A model generated the notes under the pieces. It searched no databases. It worked only from the letters and a program-made list of their open reading frames with translations, and had not been told where the DNA came from. A DNA stretch of 42,160 bases, taken from contig NZ_JAJOMB010000039.1 in the NCBI RefSeq assembly GCF_021129305.1, positions 1 to 42,160 on the forward strand. The letters run 5' to 3'. The position numbers were made by a program, and so were the translations under genes. This document shows, one piece after another, positions 1-8,757 of this stretch (position 1 is the first letter of the stretch; each line of letters opens with the position of its first letter). The DNA is from Kineosporia babensis. Lineage in GTDB: Bacteria; Actinomycetota; Actinomycetes; Actinomycetales; Kineosporiaceae.

Positions 1-1916
1 GGGCTGTCCAGCCGCATGATGTTCAGGGTGTCCAGGCCCGGGTAGACCGCGGCGAAGATGGCCGGGATGATCGCGAAGTACTTGGCGATGTCGTTGGCGA
101 TCGAGAACGTGGTCAGCGCGCCGCGGGTGATCAGGAGCTGCTTGCCGATCTCGACGATCTCGATGAGCTTGGTCGGGTCGGAGTCCAGGTCCACCATGTT
201 CCCGGCCTCTTTCGCGGCCGAGGTTCCGGTGTTCATCGCCACGCCCACATCGGCCTGGGCCAGAGCAGGGGCGTCGTTGGTGCCGTCGCCGGTCATCGCG
301 ACCAGCTTGCCGCCGTCCTGCTCCTTCTTGATCAGGGCGAGCTTGTCCTCGGGGGTGGCCTCGGCGAGGAAGTCGTCGACACCGGCCTCCTTGGCGATCG
401 CCTCGGCGGTGCGCGGGTTGTCGCCGGTGATCATCACCGTGCGGATGCCCATCCGGCGCATCTCGTCGAAACGCTCACGCATCCCGTTCTTCACCACGTC
501 CTTGAGGTGGATCACCCCGAGGATGCGGTGTTCCTCGGCCACCACCAGCGGCGTTCCGCCAGCCGAGGAGACCTCGTCCACGATGCCCTTGAGGTCGTCC
601 GGGATCCGGCCGCCGTTGCCCCGCACCCACTCGATCACCGCAGAGGCGGCGCCCTTGCGCAGGGCCCGGCCGTCCACGTCCACACCCGACATCCGGGTCT
701 GGGCGGTGAACTCGATCCAGGTGGCGTCGTGGATCTCACGCTCGCGCAGGCCATGTGCCGACTTGGCGTGGACCACGATCGAGCGGCCCTCAGGTGTCTC
801 GTCGGCCAGGCTCGAAAGCTGGGCCGCATCGGCCAGCTCGTCCACTGAGACACCGTGCACCGGAACGAATTCACTGGCCTGGCGGTTGCCCAGGGTGATC
901 GTGCCGGTCTTGTCCAGCAGCAGCACGTTCACGTCGCCCGCAGCCTCGACCGCGCGGCCGGACATGGCCAGCACGTTGCGCTGGACCAGCCGGTCCATCC
1001 CGGCGATGCCGATGGCCGACAGCAGCGCGCCGATCGTCGTCGGGATCAGGCAGACCAGGAGCGAGACCAGCACGATGCCGGTGACCCCGCCGGCCCCGAT
1101 CACCTCGTTGTCAGTACCGAAGCCCTGCTCCCCCACCGCGTAGATGGCCAGCGGCTGCAGCGTGGCCACCGCCATCAGGAAAATGATGGTCAGCGACGCG
1201 AGCAGGATGTTCAGCGCGATCTCGTTCGGCGTCTTCTGCCGGTTCGCGCCCTCGACCAGGGCGATCATCCGGTCCACGAAGCTCTCGCCGGGCTTCTGGG
1301 TGATCCGCACGACGATCCGGTCGGACAGCACCCGGGTGCCGCCGGTGACCGCCGAACGGTCGCCGCCGGACTCCCGGATCACCGGCGCGGACTCACCGGT
1401 GATGGCCGACTCGTCGACGCTGGCGATGCCCTGGACTACCTCGCCGTCGCCGGGGATGACCTCGCCGGCATCGACGACCACGAAGTCACCGAGCCGCAGT
1501 TCCGGGGCCCCGACCACGGTCTCGTCCAGGACGTGGGTCCCGGGGCTCCAGTTGTTCAGCCGGCGCCCGGTGGTGTCCTGCTTGGCCTTGCGCAGGGTGT
1601 CGGCCTGGGCCTTGCCCCGGCCCTCGGCCACGGCCTCGGCCAGGTTGGCGAAGAGCACGGTCAGCCAGAGCCAGACCGTGATCACCCAGGCGAAGACCGA
1701 CGGGTCGGTGATCGCCAGGACCGTGGTGAACACCGAGCCGATCTCGACGATCAGCATCACCGGGTTGCGCCACATGATCCGGGGGTCGAGCTTGCGGATC
1801 GCATCAGGCAGCGAGATCCACAGCTGTTTGGGGTCCAGCAGCCCGCCGCCGACCTTGCGGGGCGGCTGGGACGGGTCCGGCTGGGCCGCTGGGCGTTCCG
1901 TAGTGGTAGCAGTCAT
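1..1916 (-). CDS. kdpB: Potassium-transporting P-type ATPase catalytic subunit KdpB (C-terminus outside window)
   Basis: ATP-hydrolysing subunit of the KdpFABC high-affinity K+ pump in the cytoplasmic membrane. About 638 codons lie in the window; the family is near 690, so roughly the last 50 residues are off the left edge. Read on the minus strand it begins [10 protein letters not shown], then shows the TGES actuator loop, the phosphorylation motif DKTGT (aspartyl-phosphate site), the MITGDN segment and the hinge motif [12 protein letters not shown]. All diagnostic P-type ATPase residues I looked for are present. It follows kdpA by 14 nt and belongs to the same operon. No kdpD/kdpE sensor genes are visible in this window; they could lie beyond the left edge. 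Confidence 0.97.
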   Translation of the reverse strand, partial: MTATTTERPAAQPDPSQPPRKVGGGLLDPKQLWISLPDAIRKLDPRIMWRNPVMLIVEIGSVFTTVLAITDPSVFAWVITVWLWLTVLFANLAEAVAEGRGKAQADTLRKAKQDTTGRRLNNWSPGTHVLDETVVGAPELRLGDFVVVDAGEVIPGDGEVVQGIASVDESAITGESAPVIRESGGDRSAVTGGTRVLSDRIVVRITQKPGESFVDRMIALVEGANRQKTPNEIALNILLASLTIIFLMAVATLQPLAIYAVGEQGFGTDNEVIGAGGVTGIVLVSLLVCLIPTTIGALLSAIGIAGMDRLVQRNVLAMSGRAVEAAGDVNVLLLDKTGTITLGNRQASEFVPVHGVSVDELADAAQLSSLADETPEGRSIVVHAKSAHGLREREIHDATWIEFTAQTRMSGVDVDGRALRKGAASAVIEWVRGNGGRIPDDLKGIVDEVSSAGGTPLVVAEEHRILGVIHLKDVVKNGMRERFDEMRRMGIRTVMITGDNPRTAEAIAKEAGVDDFLAEATPEDKLALIKKEQDGGKLVAMTGDGTNDAPALAQADVGVAMNTGTSAAKEAGNMVDLDSDPTKLIEIVEIGKQLLITRGALTTFSIANDIAKYFAIIPAIFAAVYPGLDTLNIMRLDS

Positions 1917-1930
1917 GTCAGAGTCCTTAC

Positions 1931-3595
1931 TCAGCTCAGGCCTTCGGCGATCGGCCCCAGGGCCAGCGCCGGCAGGAAGGTCAGGGCGACGACGATCACC
2001 ATCACGCCGACGAGCATCCCGACGAAGAGCGGCTGGTACGTCTTGAGCGTGCCGGCCGACTCGGGAGTGGGCTGCTGCTGCGCCAGGGAACCGGCCAGAG
2101 CCAGCACGAAGATGATCGGCAGCAACCGGCCGAACAGCATGGCCAGGCCGAGAGTCGTGTTGTACCAGCCGGTGTCGACACCGATGCCGGCGAAGGCCGA
2201 CCCGTTGTTGTTACCGGCCGAGGTGTAGGCGTAGAGCACCTCGGAGAAGCCGTGCGCGCCGATGTTGTTCATCGTCTCGCGCGGGCCTTCCTGGGCCATC
2301 GCCACGGCTGTGCCGACCAGCACGATGGCCGGGGTGGTGAGCAGGTACAGGGAGGCGAACTTCATCTCCCGCGCACCGATCTTCTTACCCAGGTACTCCG
2401 GGGTCCGCCCGACCATCAGGCCGGCGACGAACACCGTGATCACCGCGATCACCAGCATCCCGTACAGGCCGGAACCCACACCACCGGGCGCGATCTCACC
2501 GAGCATCATGTTGAACATCGTGATCCCGCCACCGAACGAGGTGTACGAGTCGTGGAACGAGTTCACCGATCCGGTCGAGGTCAGCGTGGTCGCGGCCGCG
2601 AAGGTGGCCGAGTTGAGCACGCCGAAGCGGGTCTCGGTGCCCTCGGTCGCCGCCCCGGCCGAGGCCGGCACGACGTCGCCGCCGCCCAGTCCCTGGGACA
2701 GGTTCATCAGGCTGACGCTCAGGATCGCGATCACGCCCATCGCGGCGACGATGGCGTAGCCCTGCTTGTTGCTGCCGACCATCCGGCCGAAGGCCCGCGG
2801 CAGGCTGATCGGGATCAGCAGGATCAGGAAGATCTCGATGAAGTTGGTCCAGGTGGTGGGGTTCTCGAACGGGTGCGCGGAGTTGACGTTGTAGAAACCG
2901 CCACCGTTCGTTCCCAGTTCCTTGATCACTTCCTGGCTGGCCACCGCGCCACCGGTGATGGTCTGCGAGTTGCCGGCCAGGGTGGTGATCTCGGTGCCCG
3001 CGGAGAAGTTCTGCACCATGCCGGCCGCGACGAAGACGATCGCGAAGGCCACCGAGATCGGCAGCAGTAGGCGCAGCACGACGCGGGTCAGGTCCACCCA
3101 GAAGTTACCCAGCTGGGTGGTCCGGCTCCGGGCGAAGCCCCGGATCACGGCCGTGGCCACGGCGATCCCGACCGCGGCGGAGACGAAGTTCTGGACCGCC
3201 AGGCCGGCCATCTGGACCAGGTGGCCCATCGCCGACTCACCGGAGTAGGCCTGCCAGTTCGTGTTGGTGGTGAAGCTGACCGCGGTGTTCCAGGCCAGGT
3301 CCGGGTCCAGCCCGCCCAGGCCGTTGTTCATCAGCAGATGGCCCTGCAGCCGCAGGAACCCGAAGAGGAACAGGATCGAGACCACGGAGAAGGCCAGCAC
3401 GCTGCGTGCGTACACGCCCCAGGGCTGCTCGCCGTCCGGGTCGACCCCGATCGCCCGGTAGATGCCGCGCTCGACGCGAGAGTGCTTGGCCGGGGTCATG
3501 ACCCCGTAGATGTAGTCGCCGACCGGGCGGTAGGCAGCCGCCAGGAGGACGACGAGCGTCACGACGAAGATGACGCCCGCGACAGTGGAGTCCAT
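1931..3595 (-). CDS. kdpA: Potassium-transporting ATPase subunit KdpA
   Basis: Channel-like, K+-binding membrane subunit of KdpFABC. 554 aa, the usual family length, with about ten hydrophobic segments and the repeated pore-loop signatures typical of the KdpA/Trk superfamily: SFTTNTNWQ near residue 112 and [19 protein letters not shown] in the second repeat. The start ATG shares its A with the kdpF stop (TGATG), so translation is probably coupled. Identification rests on clear family resemblance over the whole length. Confidence 0.97.
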   Translation of the reverse strand: MDSTVAGVIFVVTLVVLLAAAYRPVGDYIYGVMTPAKHSRVERGIYRAIGVDPDGEQPWGVYARSVLAFSVVSILFLFGFLRLQGHLLMNNGLGGLDPDLAWNTAVSFTTNTNWQAYSGESAMGHLVQMAGLAVQNFVSAAVGIAVATAVIRGFARSRTTQLGNFWVDLTRVVLRLLLPISVAFAIVFVAAGMVQNFSAGTEITTLAGNSQTITGGAVASQEVIKELGTNGGGFYNVNSAHPFENPTTWTNFIEIFLILLIPISLPRAFGRMVGSNKQGYAIVAAMGVIAILSVSLMNLSQGLGGGDVVPASAGAATEGTETRFGVLNSATFAAATTLTSTGSVNSFHDSYTSFGGGITMFNMMLGEIAPGGVGSGLYGMLVIAVITVFVAGLMVGRTPEYLGKKIGAREMKFASLYLLTTPAIVLVGTAVAMAQEGPRETMNNIGAHGFSEVLYAYTSAGNNNGSAFAGIGVDTGWYNTTLGLAMLFGRLLPIIFVLALAGSLAQQQPTPESAGTLKTYQPLFVGMLVGVMVIVVALTFLPALALGPIAEGLS

Positions 3596-3684
3596 CAGAA
3601 TTTCTCCGGGTAGAGCAGGGCAGCCAGCAGGAAGACGGTCAGGCCGAGAGCGATCACCAGTCCGGCCACGTTCACGACGGTCAC
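3595..3684 (-). CDS. kdpF: KdpF small accessory subunit
   Basis: 29-aa single-helix peptide read from GTG ([13 protein letters not shown]...) and ending LLYPEKF. The LYPEKF tail is the classical KdpF C-terminus. KdpF stabilises the KdpABC complex in the membrane. The GTG start overlaps the stop of the 27-aa upstream ORF (GTGA) and its TGA overlaps the kdpA start, which places it firmly in the operon. Confidence 0.93.
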   Translation of the reverse strand: MTVVNVAGLVIALGLTVFLLAALLYPEKF

Positions 3685-3764
3685 AGCCGCTCCACCCCCT
3701 TGACGATCAGCGCCAGGCCGCCGAACAGCGCCAGCGTCAACAGCACGAACACCAGGTCAAGCAC
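3681..3764 (-). CDS. 27-aa hydrophobic peptide leading the kdp operon
   Basis: Short ORF starting with GTG 3762-3764 and reading [20 protein letters not shown] followed by VKGVERL. It is one transmembrane helix with a basic/acidic cytoplasmic end. A GAGGG-like ribosome binding site precedes it, and its TGA overlaps the kdpF GTG by 4 nt, exactly the coupling seen in the rest of the operon. Such arrangement argues that it is translated. I do not know a named function; as inference it could be a second KdpF-like stabilising peptide or a translational leader. Confidence 0.7.
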   Translation of the reverse strand: MLDLVFVLLTLALFGGLALIVKGVERL

Positions 3765-3871
3765 CGCTATCCCTCACAGTTCAGATCGAAGGCCCGACAT
3801 CGTGCCGGGCCGGGACACAGCACACCGCCTGCCGTTCGGCCTCGACAGAGGGCTTGACTGCTTCTTGACAG

Positions 3872-4750
3872 GTGCCGCTGCGATTCCGACGGATTCTTGA
3901 CACCCCCGAGCTGTGCGACGTCGCCCGGGAGGCCGCCTCCGACGTGGCCGCCGCGCTGAGGCAGCTGGGTGTCAGCGAGAACGCCACCATGGCGATGGAG
4001 GACATCGATGCGATCCGGTCCAAGGCGGCCGACGCCGCCGAACGGGCCGCGCCCGGCTCCCCCGACGACGGCATCGTCTGGGAGCGGGTCGTCGGTCAGG
4101 CCCGGTCGGATTCGCGTGGGTCCTGGGCCTTCCACACGTTCCTGGTCCTGGCCACCCTGATCGCGGGCGTCGCCGTCCTGACCGACTCGGCCATTCTTGT
4201 GGTCGGTGCCATGGTGGTCGGCCCGGAGTTCGGCCCGATCTCCGCGATCGCGGTGGGCCTGGTGCTGGGCATGCGCAGCATCGTTCTGGGAGCGATCAAG
4301 CTTCTGGGGGTGGGATTCCTGCTCGCCGTAGCGGTGACTGCGCTGGTGGCCCTGGTCGGGCGGGCCGCCGGCTGGGTCACCGCCGAGGCTGTGGCCGCCG
4401 ATCGCCCACTGACGGCCTTCATCTGGACCCCGGACCGGTGGTCCTTCGTCGTGGCGCTGCTGGCCGGGGCGGCCGGGGTGCTGTCGCTGACCGCCAGCCG
4501 TTCCAATGCCCTGGTGGGCGTGTTCATCTCGGTGACCACGGTGCCGGCCGCCGGGAACCTCGCCCTGGCTCTCGCGGTCTGGGTTCCTCACGAGATCGGT
4601 GGGGCGGTGGCCCAGCTGGCGGTGAACCTGCTGGGCATGGTGATCGCCGGTTGTCTGGTTCTGGCCATCCAGCGCGTCTATTCGCGTCTCAACGGCGCCG
4701 CCTGGTCACCAGGACGACAACGATCGCGACCGTCAGCAGAAGGAGCATGA
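3872..4750 (+). CDS. DUF389 membrane protein, apparently lacking its N-terminus
   Basis: The residues LCDVAREAASDVAAAL, then AADAAERAAPG and the membrane motif ILVVGAMVVGPEFGPISA mark a DUF389 family protein with about six hydrophobic helices between residues 88 and 270. Function of the family is not established. In the relatives I remember, the LCDVAREA segment is preceded by roughly 50 residues with a beta-strand-rich start; here only about 13 unrelated residues (GTG, PLRFRRILDTPE) precede it, there is no convincing ribosome binding site, and the stretch also has to hold the kdp promoter. The gene may therefore be 5'-truncated and non-functional, or use an unusual short form. It converges on the next gene with a 3-nt gap. 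Confidence 0.7.
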   Translation: MPLRFRRILDTPELCDVAREAASDVAAALRQLGVSENATMAMEDIDAIRSKAADAAERAAPGSPDDGIVWERVVGQARSDSRGSWAFHTFLVLATLIAGVAVLTDSAILVVGAMVVGPEFGPISAIAVGLVLGMRSIVLGAIKLLGVGFLLAVAVTALVALVGRAAGWVTAEAVAADRPLTAFIWTPDRWSFVVALLAGAAGVLSLTASRSNALVGVFISVTTVPAAGNLALALAVWVPHEIGGAVAQLAVNLLGMVIAGCLVLAIQRVYSRLNGAAWSPGRQRSRPSAEGA

Positions 4751-4753
4751 GCC

Positions 4754-5164
4754 TCACCCCTGGCTCAGCACAGCAGGTTTCACCCGCCGCTGCGCCGCTT
4801 GGGCAAGAGACTGCGCCTGTCGCAGGGCCCCCGTCACGTCCTCCACCGAGGCGGCCTCACGCAGGCAGACCATCGGGACCTCCACGGCTCGCATCAGCCG
4901 GTCGCACACCTGTGGGTGCAGGCTGCCGCACAGCACGATGACAGCTGCCTCGGCTTGCTGCATGGCCTCGGCCCGCTCCTGCAGCAGCAGGCAGGCGGCA
5001 TCCCAGTCGACCGTCACCTGCAGGAACTCGAACTCGTGATCGTCCACCCATTCCACCAGCAGACGCGTGCCGTCACCCTGGCGGTTCAGGTAGCCCTTCG
5101 CCAGGCGGTAGTACCGCAGGGTTTCCGACCAGTTGGTACCGCCCAGCAGGCCGATTCTCACCAC
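4754..5164 (-). CDS. Aspartate/glutamate racemase-like protein, half length
   Basis: 136 aa. The start MVRIGLLGGTNWSETLRYYR matches the N-terminal signature of the Asp/Glu racemase superfamily (GGMSWESTxxYY). A Cys within VIVLCGSLHP sits where the first catalytic Cys motif is expected. Members normally have two similar domains totalling about 230 aa; this one ends soon after the equivalent of domain 1, with a tail VEDVTGALRQAQSLAQAAQR. A second Cys (MVCLRE) lies in the last third, so whether a two-Cys active site could form is unclear. It may be a binding protein rather than a racemase. Confidence 0.6.
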   Translation of the reverse strand: MVRIGLLGGTNWSETLRYYRLAKGYLNRQGDGTRLLVEWVDDHEFEFLQVTVDWDAACLLLQERAEAMQQAEAAVIVLCGSLHPQVCDRLMRAVEVPMVCLREAASVEDVTGALRQAQSLAQAAQRRVKPAVLSQG

Positions 5165-5312
5165 TGTTGCTCTCTTTCGCCACCGGTTGCGGGTATTCAG
5201 CCGAATGCCCCTCGTACCAGTAACGTCTCGTGCGATCGTCGCGAACCGTCTCTTGACGGGACCCTGACGAGGAGCAGGTGGTTCCTGACAGCTCCTTGAT
5301 CGCGCTCCGCCC
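5165..5312. other. Intergenic spacer with no recognised gene
   Basis: Upstream region of the racemase-like gene. I see no confident promoter or open reading frame. Together with the adjacent fragment it forms a roughly 360-nt stretch without an intact gene. Confidence 0.5.
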
Positions 5313-5522
5313 TCAGTCGGCTTCAGCGAAACGCTCCACCTTGTGGGTCGGACCGACCACGAGAATGGTTTCCCGTAGGCAAGAACCGTTCGGCCGTGGT
5401 ATGGGTGAAGCCCAGGCGTGCTGCTTGTTGATCGCCGTGACCCAGATGCTGCTGACCCTCAGGTCAGCCAGCAGCGAGGTGGTCAGGATGCTGGCCTGGA
5501 TGTGGCTCTCAACGGGTGTCTC
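5313..5522 (-). pseudogene. TrkA-C/RCK-like domain fragment
   Basis: A minus-strand frame is open from after a stop at 5523-5525 down to a TGA at 5313-5315. It has no start codon in a sensible place. It reads HIQASILTTSLLADLRVSSI, then WVTAINKQHAW, and ends ILVVGPTHKVERFAEAD. The final segment has the pattern of a TrkA-C regulatory domain (a hydrophobic strand, GP, then VERF). These domains sit at the cytoplasmic end of K+ channels and cation/proton antiporters, which fits a position beside kdp and nhaA. Interpreted as the decayed 3' end of such a gene; the assignment rests on a short match. Confidence 0.4.
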
Positions 5523-5530
5523 TCACGGTC

Positions 5531-6835
5531 TCAGCGCTGCTCACCGTTGCTCGCCCGGTCGTGCTCATAGACGTCCGGGATGCCGTCCTCGTCCTCGTCC
5601 ACCTGCTCGGCGGCGTACGTCTGGGCGTAGAAACGGTTACGGGCGCGCAGCACCACCGAGGCCAGGACCGCCGCTGTCAGCGAGCCGGCGAGGACGGCGA
5701 CCTTGACGTGGTCGTCCTGCTCGGTGCCCGGGCCGAAGGCCAGTTCCCCGATCAGCAGCGAGACGGTGAAGCCGATCCCGGCCAGCAGGGCCAGCCCGAA
5801 CTGGTCGATCCAGGTGAAGCCCTGATCCATCTTGCCGCCGCTGAGCCGGCTCACCAGCCAGACCGCGCCGAGGATGCCCAGCGGCTTGCCCAGGACCAGG
5901 CCGGCGACGATCCCGATCGAGACCGGATCGCTGAGCGCCGAACCCAGCCCGGAGAGCCCGCCGACGGCCACCCCGGCCGACATGAAAGCGAAGATCGGCA
6001 CGGCAACCCCGGCCGACAGCGGCCGGAAACGGTGCTCGAAGTGCTCGGCCAGCCCTTCGCCCTTCTCGTCCGGTCGGGTCAGCACCGGAACGGCGAACCC
6101 GAGCAGCACACCGGCCACCGTCGCGTGCACCCCGGAGGCGTGGACCAGGGTCCAGGTCGCGAAGGCCAGCGGCAGCAGGAGCCACCACGAGCGCACCCGC
6201 CGCTGCACCAGCACGGTGAACAGGGCCAGCGGGACCAGAGCGCCGAGCAGCGGCAGGATTGCCAGGTCCGAGGTGTAGAACAGGGCGATGATGGTGATCG
6301 CAATCAGGTCGTCGACCACCGCCAGGGTGAGCAGGAAGGTGCGCATCGCGGCCGGCAGGTGCTGCCCGACCACGGCCAGGACGGCCAGGGCGAACGCGAT
6401 GTCGGTAGCGGTCGGGATCGCCCAGCCCTGCCCGCTGCCGGAGCTGACGGCGACCACGGTGTAGATGATCGCCGGTACCAGGACGCCGCCGGCCGCCGCC
6501 GCGACCGGGACCACCGCCCGCCGGGGAGCACGCAGGTCACCCGCGACGAACTCGCGCTTCAGCTCGAGTCCCGCGACGAAGAAGAAGATCGCGAGCAGGC
6601 CGTCCGCCGCCCAGGTGGCGACCGACAGGTCCAGATGCAGCGCGGCCGGGCCGAACTCGAACGCCCGGATGTCCTCGTACAGATCGTTCCAGGGCGAGTT
6701 CGCCCAGATCAGGGCCAGAACTGCGCCGACCATGAGCAGCATCCCGCCGATGGTCTCTTTGCGGAGGATGTCTCCGATGCGGCGGGTCTCGGGCCAGGAG
6801 CCACGACGGAACAGGCCGGCAGGGGAGGTCGACAC
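5531..6835 (-). CDS. nhaA: Na+/H+ antiporter NhaA with acidic EF-hand-like tail
   Basis: Exchanges internal Na+ for external H+ at the cytoplasmic membrane. The NhaA signatures are clear: [23 protein letters not shown], the [10 protein letters not shown] segment and the ion-binding Asp pair in [11 protein letters not shown], with about 12 hydrophobic helices. I start it at GTG 6833-6835 because CAGGAG lies 5 nt upstream, giving 434 aa; an upstream in-frame ATG at 6890-6892 would add 19 residues. The tail contains a 12-residue loop [12 protein letters not shown] (about residues 413-424), which has acidic residues at positions 1, 3, 5, 9 and 12 as in an EF-hand calcium loop. Confidence 0.95.
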   Translation of the reverse strand: MSTSPAGLFRRGSWPETRRIGDILRKETIGGMLLMVGAVLALIWANSPWNDLYEDIRAFEFGPAALHLDLSVATWAADGLLAIFFFVAGLELKREFVAGDLRAPRRAVVPVAAAAGGVLVPAIIYTVVAVSSGSGQGWAIPTATDIAFALAVLAVVGQHLPAAMRTFLLTLAVVDDLIAITIIALFYTSDLAILPLLGALVPLALFTVLVQRRVRSWWLLLPLAFATWTLVHASGVHATVAGVLLGFAVPVLTRPDEKGEGLAEHFEHRFRPLSAGVAVPIFAFMSAGVAVGGLSGLGSALSDPVSIGIVAGLVLGKPLGILGAVWLVSRLSGGKMDQGFTWIDQFGLALLAGIGFTVSLLIGELAFGPGTEQDDHVKVAVLAGSLTAAVLASVVLRARNRFYAQTYAAEQVDEDEDGIPDVYEHDRASNGEQR

Positions 6836-6996
6836 ACAAACTCCTGTTTTTGGGGTCAGGAAGGACATCGCCGACCAGACTTCCCGGCACACCTGTTAAG
6901 AACCCTAGCCCAGACCTCCGCGCCGGTCCTCCTGGACCCCTTCAGACCCACCCCAACGGATCAGACGCCGTGACCGACCCGCCCACCAAACGCGTT

Positions 6997-7413
6997 TCAG
7001 GGGATCGGACCGGCCGCAATCAGGCGACCTGCACCCCACCCCGTCAGGGCGGCGACGCTCAGCGCGGCCAGGCACCACACCAGCGTGTCCGGCCCGGTGA
7101 CCAGGAATCCGCTGACCAGCATCCAGGCGAGCGGGACCAGGAACAGCCCTGCCAGAGGATTACGGCTGCATCCGGCCAGCACCGTCACGGCGAAGGCCAC
7201 AACCAGACATCGAGCCTCGCTCGCGGAGGTCGGCAGACGGTCGGCGAGCAAGGCCGCGGTCATGATGACCAGGCTTCCGGCGGCGACCTCGACCCCCCAC
7301 CGCGAGCGGCCGTACGCCTGCGCGGAACTACCCGTCCCAGGAACCGGGGGCCGTCGCTGGGCACCCGGATCGAAGTCGTCCTGCCTCGACGACATCGCCG
7401 CGCCCACATCCAT
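6997..7413 (-). CDS. Small integral membrane protein of unknown function
   Basis: 138 aa. The first 35 residues are polar and disordered-looking (SSRQDDFDPGAQRRPPVPG). Then come three to four hydrophobic helices: about 45-57, 68-80, 84-105 and 110-132. I recognise no family motif. Codon use (GC-rich third positions) is like its neighbours. The start is uncertain; an ATG six codons downstream at 7395 is equally possible, as neither has a strong ribosome binding site. Confidence 0.6.
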   Translation of the reverse strand: MDVGAAMSSRQDDFDPGAQRRPPVPGTGSSAQAYGRSRWGVEVAAGSLVIMTAALLADRLPTSASEARCLVVAFAVTVLAGCSRNPLAGLFLVPLAWMLVSGFLVTGPDTLVWCLAALSVAALTGWGAGRLIAAGPIP

Positions 7414-7621
7414 TCGCTGTTGTGTTGTCTGTGCTGTCGTTGCTCGGCCGACCCCAGAAGGCCGAGCGGTTTCAGCAGTGAACCTCCCATCCGCCGTCGA
7501 ATCACCCGTCTTGACAGTTTTCTGACACAGAGCCCGGCGATCCTGACAACACCGTTACCGAATTCGTGCGGCGAGCGCCCTTCACGCCGGACCGTCCACC
7601 GGGCGTGTCCTGACAGACCGT
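7414..7621. other. Intergenic region without a supported gene
   Basis: The stretch between the small membrane protein and the frame downstream of the LysE gene holds no convincing ORF, promoter or hairpin that I can see. With 7622-7789 it makes about 375 nt without an intact gene. Confidence 0.5.
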
Positions 7622-7789
7622 TCAGCCCGCCAGATCACAACGCCGGTAGCAGCTCAGTCCAGCAAGCATCAGCAGCAGCGACACCGTGATCATCACCAGA
7701 CCGCCGACCCAGTTCGTCGTTTCCCCGGGGGTACCGCAGCCAGGCGAAGGAGAGCTGCCCGAATTGCTGCGGCGCTCTTCCGGGCCGGC
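7622..7789 (-). other. In-frame transmembrane stretch just after the LysE-family stop codon
   Basis: After the exporter's TAA at 7790-7792 the same frame stays open for 55 codons to a TGA at 7622-7624. It contains a Ser/Gly/Pro linker, then GETTNWVGG and a clear helix LVMITVSLLLMLAGLSCY with basic residues after it. No start with a ribosome binding site precedes it; GTG and ATG codons occur only inside the helix. It may be a remnant of another membrane protein gene, or a coincidence. Confidence 0.3.
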
Positions 7790-8416
7790 TTAGCGAGCGG
7801 TCAGGGCCACACGGAGGCCGAGCGCGATGAGTACTCCACCGGTGACCCGCTCGATCGTGACCCGGACGCGCTCGCGGGACAGCACGCGTCCCAAATTTCC
7901 GACTGCCAGCGAGAAGATCCGCCACCACAGCACGGCCAGGAGCAGGAAGGCGACGGCCAGAGTGCCGGTGGTGGGCAGCGCTGCTTCGCCGGGTGAGACG
8001 AACTGGGGAATGAGAGTCAGGAAGATCAGCGCGATCTTGGGGTTGAGCAGGTTGCTGAGCAGGCCCTGCCGGAACGCCTGCCCCGGCCCCACCGCGGCCG
8101 CCGCAGCCGGTTCGACGTGCTGGTCCGGCTTCGTGCGGGCGTGCCACAACGCCGTCACGCCCAGGTAGATCAGGTAGGCGGCGCCGAGCAGCTTGATGAT
8201 CAGGAACGCGGTGGCCGACGCAGCCAGGATCGCGGCCAGCCCGATCGCCGAGGCGGCGGCGTACCCGGCGATGCCGGCGCAGCAACCCAGGCCCGTCCAC
8301 CAGGCCACACGGGAACCGCCGCGGACACCGTTGCGCAGAACCAGAGCCATGTCGGGCCCGGGGGTCAGCGTCAGGACCAGGGCTACAGCGAGAAAGGGCA
8401 CAAGCTGTTGCGGCAC
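7790..8416 (-). CDS. LysE/RhtB-family amino acid or metabolite exporter
   Basis: Inner-membrane exporter of the LysE/RhtB superfamily, which pumps out amino acids and related small molecules. The N-terminal signature LTLTPGPDMALVLRNGVRGG, the helix AAYLIYLGVTALWHAR and the conserved SNLLNPKIALIFLTLIPQF segment are all present, with six predicted helices. The frame is open far upstream, but homology begins at VPQQLVPFLAVAL, so I use GTG 8414-8416 (208 aa, the family's usual size). ATG 8450-8452 would add 12 residues. The substrate cannot be told. Confidence 0.88.
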   Translation of the reverse strand: MPQQLVPFLAVALVLTLTPGPDMALVLRNGVRGGSRVAWWTGLGCCAGIAGYAAASAIGLAAILAASATAFLIIKLLGAAYLIYLGVTALWHARTKPDQHVEPAAAAAVGPGQAFRQGLLSNLLNPKIALIFLTLIPQFVSPGEAALPTTGTLAVAFLLLAVLWWRIFSLAVGNLGRVLSRERVRVTIERVTGGVLIALGLRVALTAR

Positions 8417-8572
8417 CCGTGAATCATACGTGGGCGCCAGGACGTCAGACATATGCCAGGCAGGGAAGACGAGTGTGGTGGCATCCGTTCCCCGGGAAGG
8501 AAAAACCTGTGCCTGACGAGCGGACTCCAGGCTGGATCCGGGGAGATCCACGAGTTCCATCCCTCGCCTCAT

Positions 8573-8674
8573 CGAAGCCTGGCCGCTGAGCTGCGTGGCT
8601 CCGGTGCGCGGGTTGTGCTGGCCCACCCCGGTGCGACCGCCAACGCCTTCTTCGACGAAAGCAACCGCGTCCAT
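8573..8674 (+). pseudogene. Short-chain dehydrogenase fragment
   Basis: A plus-strand frame reads SLAAELRGSGARVVLAHPGA followed by TANAFFDES. This is the pattern of the SDR region after the catalytic Tyr/Lys helix (LAxELRGTGVxVxxxxPGxxxTxFFD). Nothing before or after it resembles an SDR, and there is no plausible start, so it is a leftover piece of a deleted gene. The enclosing gap 8453-8757 holds no other gene I can support. Confidence 0.5.
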
Positions 8675-8757
8675 CCACGCGAGAGCCAGCCGTCCGGAAC
8701 GGGGCACGAGGTCAGACGCCTCCCGCATTGGCGGACGGCGCCCAGACCACGTGTCGG

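Noticed and set aside
855-2228. A 457-codon plus-strand frame opposite kdpB and kdpA
   Set aside because: His/Asp/Gln-rich shadow of the Kdp genes.
3765-3871. A cyclic di-AMP riboswitch before the kdp operon
   Set aside because: Some actinomycete K+ genes have one, but only about 107 nt are available and I see none of the conserved riboswitch pieces.
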